Positions 41,669 to 50,439 of a stretch of DNA of 64,000 nucleotides are shown here, piece after piece (position 1 is the first letter of the stretch; each line of letters opens with the position of its first letter). The position numbers and the translations under genes are program-made. The notes under the pieces are model-generated. The model was not told where the DNA came from. It worked only from the letters and a program-made list of their open reading frames with translations, and searched no databases. Source of the stretch: Curtobacterium sp. MMLR14_010 (GTDB lineage Bacteria > Actinomycetota > Actinomycetes > Actinomycetales > Microbacteriaceae); contig NZ_MJGV01000046.1 in NCBI RefSeq assembly GCF_001865015.1, positions 558,065-622,064 on the forward strand. Reading direction: 5' to 3'.

Positions 41669-42220
41669 GTGCGACGAGTGACGGCGACAGCGGTGGGGCT
41701 GGCCGTCGTGGTGCTCGTCGCCGGGTGCGCCGCACCGCAGGGCGCACCGCAGGGCGCCCCGCCGTGGCCCCGGCCGACCGACCTCGCGGCGCGGGCGCAG
41801 GACGCCGGCCTGCGCGACGTCTGGGGTGAGCGGCTCGCGGAGCACGTCCACACGCACGTGACGATCACCGACGGTGACGAGCCAGTGGTCATCCCGGGCG
41901 ACATCGGGCACTCGGCCGCCCAGCGTTTCGCCGCCGAGGTCCACACGCACGACACGTCGGGCATCGTGCACGTCGAGTCGCCCGAACGGCGGACGTTCAC
42001 CCTCGGGCAGTTCTTCGACGAGTGGGGCGTCTCCCTCGGTCCGGCGCACGTCGGCGGGCTGCACGGGGACCTGACCGTGTGGGTCGACGGCCACCGGTCC
42101 TACGGCAACCCGCGCTCGATCCCGTTGCGCGACCTGGAGCAGGTCGACCTCGTGGTCACGACGATCGGCGAGGTGCCCCGACGACCGGCTGCGTTCGACT
42201 GGCCACCGCAGTACGACTGA
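41669..42220 (+). CDS. Lipoprotein, function unknown
   Basis: The protein is 183 residues. A signal peptide ends in the lipobox LVAGC (Cys20), followed by an Ala/Pro/Gln linker, so it should be a lipid-anchored surface protein. The mature part is His-rich (EHVHTHVTI, EVHTHDTSGIVHV) and contains FTLGQFFDEWGVSL, which recurs in actinobacterial lipoproteins of unknown role. AGGCAGGA precedes the GTG. It follows the hydrolase gene by 22 bp and may be the last gene of that operon. The 3' end overlaps the convergent hydrolase gene by 65 bp. Confidence 0.78.
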   Translation: MRRVTATAVGLAVVVLVAGCAAPQGAPQGAPPWPRPTDLAARAQDAGLRDVWGERLAEHVHTHVTITDGDEPVVIPGDIGHSAAQRFAAEVHTHDTSGIVHVESPERRTFTLGQFFDEWGVSLGPAHVGGLHGDLTVWVDGHRSYGNPRSIPLRDLEQVDLVVTTIGEVPRRPAAFDWPPQYD

Positions 42221-43190
42221 GGACGACGGTGCCACCGGCGCCACGGTCGTCGGCAGCGCACGCGTCCGCGGCGAGCAGCGCGTCGGCGACCGCCTCCGGG
42301 TGCTCGACGTGCGCGAAGTGCCCGCAGTCCTCGAGCAGCACGGTCCGGACCCGCGGCAGGACCCCGACCAGGCGCGCCAGGTCCGTCACCCGGGCGAACA
42401 CGTCGTCCTGTCCGGCGACGGCCGTGACGGGGACCGTGATGCCGCGCCACCGGTCCGTGTCGTAGGCGGCACCGGAGCGGGCGGCCGCCAGGAAGCCCTC
42501 GGGGCGGAGCTCCTCGACGAACGCGTCGAGGACACTGCGGTCGAGCCGTCCGACGTGCGTGAAGACCGGCGCTGCGAGCAGCCGGAGCAGCCCGACCGCC
42601 GCCAGTGTGCGGAGCAGCGGGACCGCGGCGCCCCTGGTCACGGCGAGGCCGGCGCGGAGCAGGGTGAACGCCGGCAGCGTCACGAGCCCGAAGAGCGGGT
42701 GCCGAGCGGCGTGGGCCGTGGCGAAGGTGGTGCCGGACACGAGCACCACCGAGCGGACACGCTCCGGCATGGTCACGGCGCAGTGCATCGCCACGAAGGC
42801 GCCCATCGAGTGCCCGACCACGTCGACGGCGTCCATGTCGAGGGCGTCGAGCACCTCTCCGAGCACGCGCACGGCGTCGTCCGTGGAGAGCGGCACGGCC
42901 GGCGCCGGCGAGGACCCCCAGCCGGGCAGGTCGACGAGCACGAGCCCGCGCCCGTCGAAGCCGTCGGCCGCGCGGAGCAGCGGTGTCCACGTCGTCCAGG
43001 AGCCCGCGACGCCGTGGAGCAGCAGGAGGGGCCGGTCACCGAGCCGCACGTGCACGACGACGTCGCCGACGGCGGTCGGCACGACCATCCGGGTGAGCGA
43101 CCACGGTGTCGGGTCCGACGTCACCGGGAACGGTGCGTAGGCGGGCGGCGCGACCATCTCGGGTGCGTCACCCGTGTCGATGCGGTCCAC
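42156..43190 (-). CDS. Alpha/beta-fold hydrolase
   Basis: The protein is 344 residues. The fold shows LLLLHGVAGSW (oxyanion loop, about 55), DLPGWGSS, the nucleophile elbow GHSMGA (Ser at about 127), AGQDDVFA with the catalytic-type Asp, and CGHFAHVEHPE with the His. All triad residues are present, so it should be an active esterase, lipase or haloalkane-type hydrolase. It converges on, and overlaps by 65 bp, the lipoprotein gene. GGAGG lies upstream of the GTG. Confidence 0.88.
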   Translation of the reverse strand: MDRIDTGDAPEMVAPPAYAPFPVTSDPTPWSLTRMVVPTAVGDVVVHVRLGDRPLLLLHGVAGSWTTWTPLLRAADGFDGRGLVLVDLPGWGSSPAPAVPLSTDDAVRVLGEVLDALDMDAVDVVGHSMGAFVAMHCAVTMPERVRSVVLVSGTTFATAHAARHPLFGLVTLPAFTLLRAGLAVTRGAAVPLLRTLAAVGLLRLLAAPVFTHVGRLDRSVLDAFVEELRPEGFLAAARSGAAYDTDRWRGITVPVTAVAGQDDVFARVTDLARLVGVLPRVRTVLLEDCGHFAHVEHPEAVADALLAADACAADDRGAGGTVVLSRTAVASRTQPVVGAPRRSS

Positions 43191-43255
43191 CGTGCCTCCA
43201 GTCCGGCGCGTCTGCGCCCCCGTGGAGGATTCGGAGCCGACGCGTCTGCGGTTGC

Positions 43256-43744
43256 CTAGGCGGCCGCGACGGGGGTGGTGCAGGCCGCGAGGCGGTCGAG
43301 CGCGGAGCGGTACTCGGTGACGTCCCGGGCGATGCCGGGCTCCGAGATGATCGAGGCGCGGATCCGGCCCTGGACGTCGATGACGAACGTGGCGCGGTTC
43401 GCGAAGCCCTTGTGCTCGAGGAACACGCCGTACTCCTTCGACACGGCGCCGTGCGGCCAGAAGTCGGCGAGGAGCTCGAAGTCGTAGCCGTTCTGGTCGG
43501 CGAACGACCGGAGCGTGGCCTTCGAGTCGACCGAGATGCCGATGAGCTCGATGCGGTTGTCCTGGAACATCGCGATGTTGTCGCGGAGTTCGCAGAGCTC
43601 GCTCGTGCAGGTCGACGAGAACGCCAGCGGGAAGAAGACGAGTGCGACCGGGCGGGATCCGCGGTGGTCGCTGAGTCGGACGTGCTCACCGAACTGGTTC
43701 GGGAGCTCGAAGTCCGGCGCGAGTGAGCCGATCTCCAGTGCCAT
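43256..43744 (-). CDS. ahpE: AhpE-type peroxiredoxin
   Basis: The enzyme is 162 residues and should reduce peroxides through a cysteine thiol. [19 protein letters not shown] contains the peroxidatic Cys46, and [15 protein letters not shown] is characteristic of AhpE. Mycobacterial AhpE is a 1-Cys enzyme. This protein has Cys51 five residues after Cys46 (the CxxxxC spacing of PrxQ/BCP), so an intramolecular disulfide is possible. The ATG at 43744 fits family length. It diverges from aceE, the common arrangement in this group. Confidence 0.92.
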   Translation of the reverse strand: MALEIGSLAPDFELPNQFGEHVRLSDHRGSRPVALVFFPLAFSSTCTSELCELRDNIAMFQDNRIELIGISVDSKATLRSFADQNGYDFELLADFWPHGAVSKEYGVFLEHKGFANRATFVIDVQGRIRASIISEPGIARDVTEYRSALDRLAACTTPVAAA

Positions 43745-43979
43745 CAGGCGTGTGCTTCTTCCTCGGGCTGCGGGTGTGCCCGTCGATCCACGCTCACGCA
43801 GGGTCTGCGTGGGCACGATCGGCAATCGTACGCCGACGACACGTGAATGCAAGGACCTGTCCACCCAGGCTGTCTGTCCGACGTGGGGCCTAGAGTGGTC
43901 GAGGCTCCCGCCGCCGGTCGCGACCCGATCGATCGGTGGGCCGACCATGTCCCCACCACGAGAACGAACGAGGTCAACG

Positions 43980-46724
43980 GTGACGGTGAACGACCAGGAC
44001 CCGCGCAGCACCGCAGGAACCGACCAGGACCCGGAGGAGACCGCCGAGTGGCGTGAGTCCCTCGACGGTCTGGTCGCGGCCCAGGGGCACCAGCGGGCGC
44101 GCGAGATCATGCAGAGCCTGCTGAAGCGCTCGAACGAGCTGCACCTCGGTGTGCCGATGGTCCCGACGACCGACTACGTGAACACCATCGCGCCGGAGGA
44201 CGAGCCCGAGTTCCCGGGCGACGAGGAACTCGAGCGCCGGTACCGCCGGTGGATCCGCTGGAACGCGGCCGTCACGGTGCACCGCGCACAGCGCCCCGGA
44301 GTCGCGGTCGGTGGGCACATCTCGACGTACGCGTCGAGCGCCGCCATGTACGAGGTCGGCTACAACCACTTCTTCCGCGCGCAGGACCACGCCTCCGGTG
44401 GCGACCAGGTCTTCTTCCAGGGCCACGCCTCCCCCGGCATGTACGCCCGCGCGTACCTCGAGGGCCGCCTCGGCGAGGACCAGCTCGACGGCTTCCGCCA
44501 GGAGAAGTCCCACGCCGGCGGCGGACTGTCGTCGTACCCGCACCCACGCCTGATGCCGCACTTCTGGCAGTTCCCGACCGTGTCGATGGGCATCGGCCCG
44601 ATCAACGCGATCTACCAGGCCCAGCAGGCCAAGTACCTGACCAACCGCGGCATCAAGGACGCCTCCGACCAGCAGGTCTGGGCGTTCCTCGGTGACGGCG
44701 AGATGGACGAGGTCGAGTCCCGCGGCCAGCTGCAGGTCGCGGCCAACGACGGCCTCGACAACCTCAACTTCGTCATCAACTGCAACCTGCAGCGCCTCGA
44801 CGGACCGGTCCGCGGCAACGGCAAGATCATCCAGGAGCTCGAGGCCTTCTTCCGCGGCGCGGGCTGGAACGTCATCAAGGTCGTCTGGGGCCGCGAGTGG
44901 GACGACCTGCTCGCCCGCGACACCGAGGGCGCACTGCTCAACCTGATGAACCAGACGCCGGACGGCGACTACCAGACGTACAAGGCCGAGAACGGTGCCT
45001 ACGTCCGCGAGAACTTCTTCGGGCGCGACCCGAAGGCGCTCGAGCTGGTCAAGGACTACACCGACGACCAGATCTGGAACCTCAAGCGCGGTGGCCACGA
45101 CTACCGCAAGGTGTACGCGGCGTTCAAGGCCGCGGCGGAGCACAAGGGCCAGCCGACCGTCATCCTGGCGAAGACGGTCAAGGGCTACGGCCTCGGCCCG
45201 AGCTTCGAGGGCCGCAACGCGACCCACCAGATGAAGAAGCTGACGCTCGACAACCTCAAGCAGTTCCGCGACGAGATGCGCATCCCGATCTCCGACGCGC
45301 AGCTCGAGGAGAACCCCTACACACCGCCGTACTACCACCCGGGCAACGACGACGAGGCGATCCAGTACATGCACGAGCGCCGCGCCGCGCTCGGCGGGTA
45401 CGTCCCGGAGCGCCGGACGAAGTACACGTCCATCACCCTGCCGGACGACGCCAAGTACCAGGTCGTCAAGAAGGGCTCCGGCAAGCAGGAGATCGCCACC
45501 ACGATGGCGTTCGCCCGACTGCTCAAGGACCTGCTCCGCTCCCCGGACTTCGGCAACCGCGTGGTGCCGATCATCCCGGACGAGGCCCGCACCTTCGGCA
45601 TGGACGCCTACTTCCCGACGGCGAAGATCTACAACCCGAACGGCCAGCACTACACGTCGGTCGACCGCGAGCTGCTCCTGGCGTACAAGGAGAGCCCGCA
45701 GGGCCAGATCATCCACGTCGGCATCAACGAGGCCGGCGCCCTCGCGGCCTTCACGGCCGTCGGCACCTCGTACTCGACGCAGGGCGAGCCGCTCATCCCG
45801 GTCTACGTCTTCTACTCGATGTTCGGGTTCCAGCGCACCGGCGACGCCATCTGGGCCGCCGGGGACCAGATGACCCGCGGGTTCATGATCGGCGCCACCG
45901 CCGGCCGCACCACCCTCACCGGTGAGGGCCTGCAGCACGCTGACGGCCACTCGCCGCTCCTCGCCGCGTCGAACCCCGCGGTCGTCTCCTACGACCCGGC
46001 CTACGGCTACGAGATCGGGCACATCGTGCAGGCCGGCCTCGACCGGATGTACGGCACGAACGAGGACGGCTCGCCGAAGCACGACGACCCCAACGTCATG
46101 TACTACCTGACGGTCTACAACGAGCCGATCGTGCAGCCGGCCGAGCCCGAGGGCGTCGACGTCGAGGGCATCACCAAGGGCATGTACCTGCTCAAGGGCA
46201 GCGAGCACGACGGCCCGAAGGCGCAGCTCCTCGCGTCGGGTGTCGCCGTGCCGTGGATCCTCGAGGCCCAGCAGCTCCTCGCCGAGGACTGGGGCGTCTC
46301 CGCCGACGTCTGGAGCGTCACGAGCTGGGGCGAGCTGTACCGCGACGGTGTCGCGGCGGAGCAGCACGCGTTCCTCAACCCGAACGAGCAGCCCCGCACG
46401 CCGTACGTCACCGAGCGCCTGCTCGGCACCGAGGGCCCCGTCGTCGCCGTCAGCGACTTCATGCACCTCGTGCAGGAGCAGATCCGCCCGTTCGTGCCGA
46501 CGGACTACGCAACGCTCGGCGCCGACGGGTTCGGGTTCTCCGACACGCGCCCGGCCGCCCGCCGCTTCTTCCACATCGACGGCCCCTCGGTCGTCGTGCG
46601 GACGCTGCAGCAGCTCGCCCGCCAGGGCAAGGTCGACGCGGCACTCGTCCAGCAGGCCATCGACAAGTACCGCCTGCACGACGTGACCGCCGGCACCACG
46701 GGCAGCGCCGGCGGCGAGAGCTGA
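43980..46724 (+). CDS. aceE: Pyruvate dehydrogenase E1 component, homodimeric type
   Basis: The enzyme is 914 residues, the usual AceE length. It decarboxylates pyruvate with thiamine diphosphate and passes the acetyl group to the E2 lipoyl domain. The ThDP-binding motif GDGEMDE (about 239) leads to [11 protein letters not shown], and the active-site loop [16 protein letters not shown] plus [12 protein letters not shown] are typical. The GTG at 43980 has a GAGG site. It is followed after 7 bp by fasR and the fab genes, so acetyl-CoA supply and fatty-acid synthesis may be co-regulated. Confidence 0.97.
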   Translation: MTVNDQDPRSTAGTDQDPEETAEWRESLDGLVAAQGHQRAREIMQSLLKRSNELHLGVPMVPTTDYVNTIAPEDEPEFPGDEELERRYRRWIRWNAAVTVHRAQRPGVAVGGHISTYASSAAMYEVGYNHFFRAQDHASGGDQVFFQGHASPGMYARAYLEGRLGEDQLDGFRQEKSHAGGGLSSYPHPRLMPHFWQFPTVSMGIGPINAIYQAQQAKYLTNRGIKDASDQQVWAFLGDGEMDEVESRGQLQVAANDGLDNLNFVINCNLQRLDGPVRGNGKIIQELEAFFRGAGWNVIKVVWGREWDDLLARDTEGALLNLMNQTPDGDYQTYKAENGAYVRENFFGRDPKALELVKDYTDDQIWNLKRGGHDYRKVYAAFKAAAEHKGQPTVILAKTVKGYGLGPSFEGRNATHQMKKLTLDNLKQFRDEMRIPISDAQLEENPYTPPYYHPGNDDEAIQYMHERRAALGGYVPERRTKYTSITLPDDAKYQVVKKGSGKQEIATTMAFARLLKDLLRSPDFGNRVVPIIPDEARTFGMDAYFPTAKIYNPNGQHYTSVDRELLLAYKESPQGQIIHVGINEAGALAAFTAVGTSYSTQGEPLIPVYVFYSMFGFQRTGDAIWAAGDQMTRGFMIGATAGRTTLTGEGLQHADGHSPLLAASNPAVVSYDPAYGYEIGHIVQAGLDRMYGTNEDGSPKHDDPNVMYYLTVYNEPIVQPAEPEGVDVEGITKGMYLLKGSEHDGPKAQLLASGVAVPWILEAQQLLAEDWGVSADVWSVTSWGELYRDGVAAEQHAFLNPNEQPRTPYVTERLLGTEGPVVAVSDFMHLVQEQIRPFVPTDYATLGADGFGFSDTRPAARRFFHIDGPSVVVRTLQQLARQGKVDAALVQQAIDKYRLHDVTAGTTGSAGGES

Positions 46725-46731
46725 TCACCCG

Positions 46732-47955
46732 GTGACGACTGTCCGCACCGACGCCGCGAGCCGGGAGAACGACCGTGAACGGGCGCTCTCCTGGCTCCGG
46801 CAGGTGTCGGGCGAGCTCTCCACCGCCACCATCAAGCGGCTCGAGGACACGCTCCCCTGGTACAGCGAGATGCCCCCGGGGCGCCGTTCCGCCGTCGGCA
46901 TGGTGGCGCAGGCCGGCATCACCTCGTTCATCTCCTGGCTCGAAGGCAGTGCCTCCACGCCGTGGATCGCCGCGGCCGACGTCTTCGGGTCCGCGCCGCG
47001 GGAGCTCCTGCGGTCGGTGAGCCTGCAGCAGACCCTGCAGCTCATCCGCGTCGTCGTGACCGTGGTGGAGGAACGCGCCAAGGACGACGAGATGCTGCAA
47101 GAGGCCATCTTGAAGTACTCGCGGGACATCGCCTTCGCGGCCGCCGACGTCTACGCCCGGGCGGCCGAGGCCCGCGGGCTGTGGGACGCCCGGCTCGAGG
47201 CCCTCGTGGTCGACTCGATCCTCTCCGGCGAGTACGACGACGAACTGCCCTCGCGCATCGCCGCCCTCGGGTGGCACGGCCACGGCGAGGTCGCGGTGCT
47301 CGTCGGCACCGCCCCGAAGCAGCTCGAGGTCGACCAGGTCCGCCGGACCGCACGGCACATGGACGCCGACGTGCTCATCGGCGTGCAGGGCTCCCGGCTC
47401 GTCGTCGTGATCGGCCGGGCCACGCCGCGGGACGACGTCCCCGAGGGCGAGGAGCCGGTGTCCTTCACGGCCATCGCGCAGTCGCTCGAACCGCTCTTCG
47501 GCGAGGGTCACCTGGTGCTCGGCAACGAGGTCACCGGGGTCGTCGACGCCTCGACGTCCGCCAAGGCCGCCCTGGCCGGGTTCGCCGTGGCCCGCGCCTG
47601 GCGGGGTGCTCCTCGTCCCGCCCTCGCCGACGACCTGCTCCCCGAACGGGCCCTCGCTGGCGACCCGCTCGCCCGGTCGGCCCTGGTCCAGCGCATCTAC
47701 GTGCCGCTGAAGGACCAGTCCACCGAACTCCTGCAGACGCTCTGGTGCTACCTCGACACCGGCCGCTCGCTCGAGGCCACCGCGCGGGAGCTCTTCGTCC
47801 ACCCGAACACCGTGCGCTACCGCCTTCGCCGCGTCGCGGACATCATCGGCTGGGACGCCACCCACGCCCGTGACGCCCTCATCGTGCAGTCGGCGCTCAT
47901 CCTCGGGGCGATGTCGGAGTCGTCCGCCGGTCGTCGCCGCGTCGGCCGACGGTAG
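46732..47955 (+). CDS. fasR: PucR-family regulator of fatty-acid synthesis (FasR type)
   Basis: The protein is 407 residues. A central GGDEF-like ligand region is followed by the C-terminal PucR helix-turn-helix, with LEATARELFVHPNTVRYRLRRVADIIG as recognition segment. In Streptomyces the equivalent regulator beside fabD-fabH-acpP-fabF activates those genes, and the gene order is the same here. This matches position and family, not a direct test. It starts 7 bp after aceE with a weak ribosome-binding site, suggesting read-through. Confidence 0.88.
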   Translation: MTTVRTDAASRENDRERALSWLRQVSGELSTATIKRLEDTLPWYSEMPPGRRSAVGMVAQAGITSFISWLEGSASTPWIAAADVFGSAPRELLRSVSLQQTLQLIRVVVTVVEERAKDDEMLQEAILKYSRDIAFAAADVYARAAEARGLWDARLEALVVDSILSGEYDDELPSRIAALGWHGHGEVAVLVGTAPKQLEVDQVRRTARHMDADVLIGVQGSRLVVVIGRATPRDDVPEGEEPVSFTAIAQSLEPLFGEGHLVLGNEVTGVVDASTSAKAALAGFAVARAWRGAPRPALADDLLPERALAGDPLARSALVQRIYVPLKDQSTELLQTLWCYLDTGRSLEATARELFVHPNTVRYRLRRVADIIGWDATHARDALIVQSALILGAMSESSAGRRRVGRR

Positions 47956-48033
47956 AGGTCCCACAATGTCTCGACCCGTTTCGTGTCGGGAGTCCACACG
48001 GGCGCGGCTCTCCCCGAGGGCAAGGATTGTTCG

Positions 48034-48963
48034 GTGATCGTCGTCGTCGCGCCCGGACAGGGCTCCCAGACCCCCGGATTCCTCGCGCCCTGGCTCGAGG
48101 ACGCCGCCGTCCGTGACCGTGTCGGAGCGTGGTCCGAGGCCATCGGCGTCGACCTCGCAAAGCACGGCACCGAGTCCGACGCGGAGACCATCAAGGACAC
48201 CGCGCTCGCGCAGCCGCTCATCGTCGCCGCCGGGCTCATCACGGCCGACGCCCTCCTGGCCGACGGCCGCCGTGCCCACGTCGGCGGTGTGGCCGGCCAC
48301 TCGGTCGGCGAGTTCACCGCCGCCGCGGTCGCGGGCATCCTGCAGCCCACCGACGCCGTCGCCCTCGTCGCCGAGCGCGGCCGGGCCATGGCGGACGCCG
48401 CAGCACTCGAACCCACCTCGATGGCGGCCGTCCTCGGTGGCGACCCCGACGAGGTCGCCCAGGCCCTCGACGCCCACGGCCTCGTGCCGGCGAACCACAA
48501 CGGCGGCGGCCAGACGGTCGTCGCCGGCAGCGCGGACGCCGTCGCCGCGCTCGTCGCCGCTCCCCCGACGAAGGCCCGGGTGATCCCGCTCGCCGTCGCC
48601 GGTGCGTTCCACACCCGGTACATGGCCCCGGCGGTCGAGCGTGTCGCACCCGTCGCCGCCGCCGCTGCCGTCACGGACCCCACCCTGCCGATCTGGACCA
48701 ACGCCGACGGCTCCCGCGTCGACGACGGCCGTCGGTTCGTCGACCTCATGGTCCAGCAGATCGCCAGCCCCGTGCACTGGGACGCCGTCATGACGTCCTT
48801 CCAGCAGGCCGGCGTCACCGGGATCATCGAACTCGCACCCGCCGGTGCCCTCGTGGGGCTCGCCAAGCGCGGCCTCCGCGGCACCCCGACCGTCGCGGTC
48901 AAGTCCCCCGAGGACCTGCCTGCCGCGATCGAGCTCCTCACGACCGAAGAGGTACCCGCATGA
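48034..48963 (+). CDS. fabD: Malonyl-CoA:ACP transacylase
   Basis: The enzyme is 309 residues and transfers malonyl from CoA to AcpP for chain elongation. GQGSQ (about 9-13), the nucleophile elbow GHSVGEF (Ser at about 90) and the catalytic-type His in GAFHTRYM (about 193) are all present. The GTG has AAGGA 7 bases upstream. It begins the fab operon 78 bp after fasR and overlaps fabH (ATGA). Confidence 0.95.
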   Translation: MIVVVAPGQGSQTPGFLAPWLEDAAVRDRVGAWSEAIGVDLAKHGTESDAETIKDTALAQPLIVAAGLITADALLADGRRAHVGGVAGHSVGEFTAAAVAGILQPTDAVALVAERGRAMADAAALEPTSMAAVLGGDPDEVAQALDAHGLVPANHNGGGQTVVAGSADAVAALVAAPPTKARVIPLAVAGAFHTRYMAPAVERVAPVAAAAAVTDPTLPIWTNADGSRVDDGRRFVDLMVQQIASPVHWDAVMTSFQQAGVTGIIELAPAGALVGLAKRGLRGTPTVAVKSPEDLPAAIELLTTEEVPA

Positions 48964-49994
48964 CCCTCACTCCCGACTCCTCCGCCCAGCCCGCCGCGCG
49001 CCCCGTGCTCGCGCAGCGCCGCGGTCACGAGTTCAGCCGCATCATGGCGTTCGGCGCCGCCCGCGGCGAGCTCGTCGTGCCGAACGACGACCTCATCGGT
49101 CCGATCGACTCGTCCGACGAGTGGATCCGCCAGCGCACCGGCATCGTCACGCGCATGCGCGCCGGCGCCGACGTCGAGGCCGTCGACCTCGCCGAGGCCG
49201 CGTCGCTCGAGGCCATCGCCAAGGCCGGTCTCACCCCGGACCAGATCGGCGTCGTGCTCGTCAGCACCGTCACGAACACCGTCGCCACCCCGTCGATGGC
49301 CGCGCTGCTCGCCGAGCGCATCGGTGCCACGCCGGCCGCCGCGTACGACATCAGCGCCGCCTGCGCCGGGTACGCCTACGGCATCGCCCAGGCCGACTCG
49401 TTCGTGAAGTCCGGCATCGCCGACCACGTGCTGGTCGTCGGCGCCGAGAAGCTCAGCGACATCGTCGACCCCACCGACCGCTCGATCTCGTTCCTGCTCG
49501 GTGACGGTGCCGGCGCAGCGGTCGTCGGCCCGAGCGACTTCCCCGGCATCGCCCCCACGATCTGGGGCTCCGACGGCTCCAAGTGGGACGCCATCGGCAT
49601 GACCGCGACCTTCAACGAGTGGCAGGCGGGTGCAGCGCGGCCGACGATCCGGCAGGCCGGCCAGACCGTGTTCCGCTGGGCCGTCTGGGAGATGGTCAAG
49701 GTCGCCCGCGAAGCGCTCGAGACCGCCGGCGTCCGTCCGGACCAGCTCGCCGCCTTCGTCCCGCACCAGGCGAACATCCGCATCATCGACGAGTTCGCGA
49801 AGCAGCTCGGCATCCCAGACTCGGTGATGATCGGTCGCGACATCACGACCACCGGCAACACCTCAGCAGCGAGCATCCCGCTCGCCACCCACCGCCTGCT
49901 CGAGGAGCACCCGGAGCTGTCGGGCGGCCTCGCCCTGCAGATCGGGTTCGGCGCCGGCCTCGTCTTCGGGGCGCAGGTCGTCGTCCTCCCGTAG
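48960..49994 (+). CDS. fabH: 3-oxoacyl-ACP synthase III
   Basis: The enzyme is 344 residues and condenses an acyl-CoA primer with malonyl-ACP to start fatty-acid synthesis. The KAS III triad is visible: the Cys in SAACAGYAYG, His in VPHQANIR and Asn in TGNTSAASIPLA. Gram-positive actinobacteria use branched primers, consistent with the family. The start overlaps fabD. A 103-bp gap with its own promoter-like box separates it from acpP. Confidence 0.96.
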   Translation: MTLTPDSSAQPAARPVLAQRRGHEFSRIMAFGAARGELVVPNDDLIGPIDSSDEWIRQRTGIVTRMRAGADVEAVDLAEAASLEAIAKAGLTPDQIGVVLVSTVTNTVATPSMAALLAERIGATPAAAYDISAACAGYAYGIAQADSFVKSGIADHVLVVGAEKLSDIVDPTDRSISFLLGDGAGAAVVGPSDFPGIAPTIWGSDGSKWDAIGMTATFNEWQAGAARPTIRQAGQTVFRWAVWEMVKVAREALETAGVRPDQLAAFVPHQANIRIIDEFAKQLGIPDSVMIGRDITTTGNTSAASIPLATHRLLEEHPELSGGLALQIGFGAGLVFGAQVVVLP

Positions 49995-50050
49995 GACATC
50001 CGCTTTCCCTCAGTCCCGCACGGCTGCGGGCGCGGGACCACCCCGTGCCC

Positions 50051-50056
50051 TAGGCT
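50051..50056 (+). promoter_or_regulatory. -10-like TAGGCT box upstream of acpP
   Basis: TAGGCT lies 41 bp before the acpP ATG in the fabH-acpP gap. With the downstream AAGGAG ribosome-binding site it suggests an internal promoter for the abundant carrier protein. No -35 element is obvious. Confidence 0.4.
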
Positions 50057-50097
50057 GATCAACGGTCAAACGACACCCCCCTCAAGGAGACACCATC

Positions 50098-50346
50098 ATG
50101 GCCCTGTCCAACGAAGAAGTCCTCGCCGGCCTGGCCGAGCTGATCAACGACGAGACCGGCATCGCCACCGACACGGTGCAGTCGGACAAGTCCTTCACCG
50201 ACGACCTCGACATCGACTCCATCTCGATGATGACGATCGTCGTGAACGCCGAAGAGAAGTTCGACGTCAAGATCCCGGACGAAGAGGTCAAGAACCTCAA
50301 GACCGTCGGTGACGCCGTCGACTTCATCGTCAAGGCCCAGGCCTGA
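50098..50346 (+). CDS. acpP: Acyl carrier protein of fatty-acid synthesis
   Basis: The protein is 82 residues and acidic. The phosphopantetheine-bearing Ser41 sits in DDLDIDSISMM, a DSI version of the usual DSL, and VNAEEKFDVKIPDEEVKNL matches helix III. It carries growing acyl chains between FabD, FabH and FabF. AAGGAG precedes the ATG. A hairpin follows the stop and may raise its transcript level relative to fabF. Confidence 0.97.
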   Translation: MALSNEEVLAGLAELINDETGIATDTVQSDKSFTDDLDIDSISMMTIVVNAEEKFDVKIPDEEVKNLKTVGDAVDFIVKAQA

Positions 50347-50359
50347 CACGAACTTCCCT

Positions 50360-50406
50360 GAACGCCGTGGTCCGGCTCGACCTCCCGGTCCCCGGCCACG
50401 GCGTTC
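50360..50406 (+). terminator. Partial terminator or processing hairpin between acpP and fabF
   Basis: An 11-bp perfect stem (GAACGCCGTGG with CCACGGCGTTC) with a 25-base loop starts 14 bp after the acpP stop, before the fabF ribosome-binding site. It could let only part of the transcripts proceed or protect acpP mRNA. Confidence 0.55.
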
Positions 50407-50439
50407 TCCACGTCCACCACTGAAGAGACAAGTCGTTCC

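Noticed and set aside
43195-43228. Terminator hairpin (CCTCCA/TGGAGG) after ahpE
   Set aside because: The stem is only 6 bp with a 22-base loop, which is too weak to call.
43974-46679. A 901-codon open frame antisense to aceE
   Set aside because: It is the mirror of AceE in GC-rich DNA; its translation is low-complexity (Val/Leu/Asp/Arg-rich) with no domain, and aceE has full motif support.
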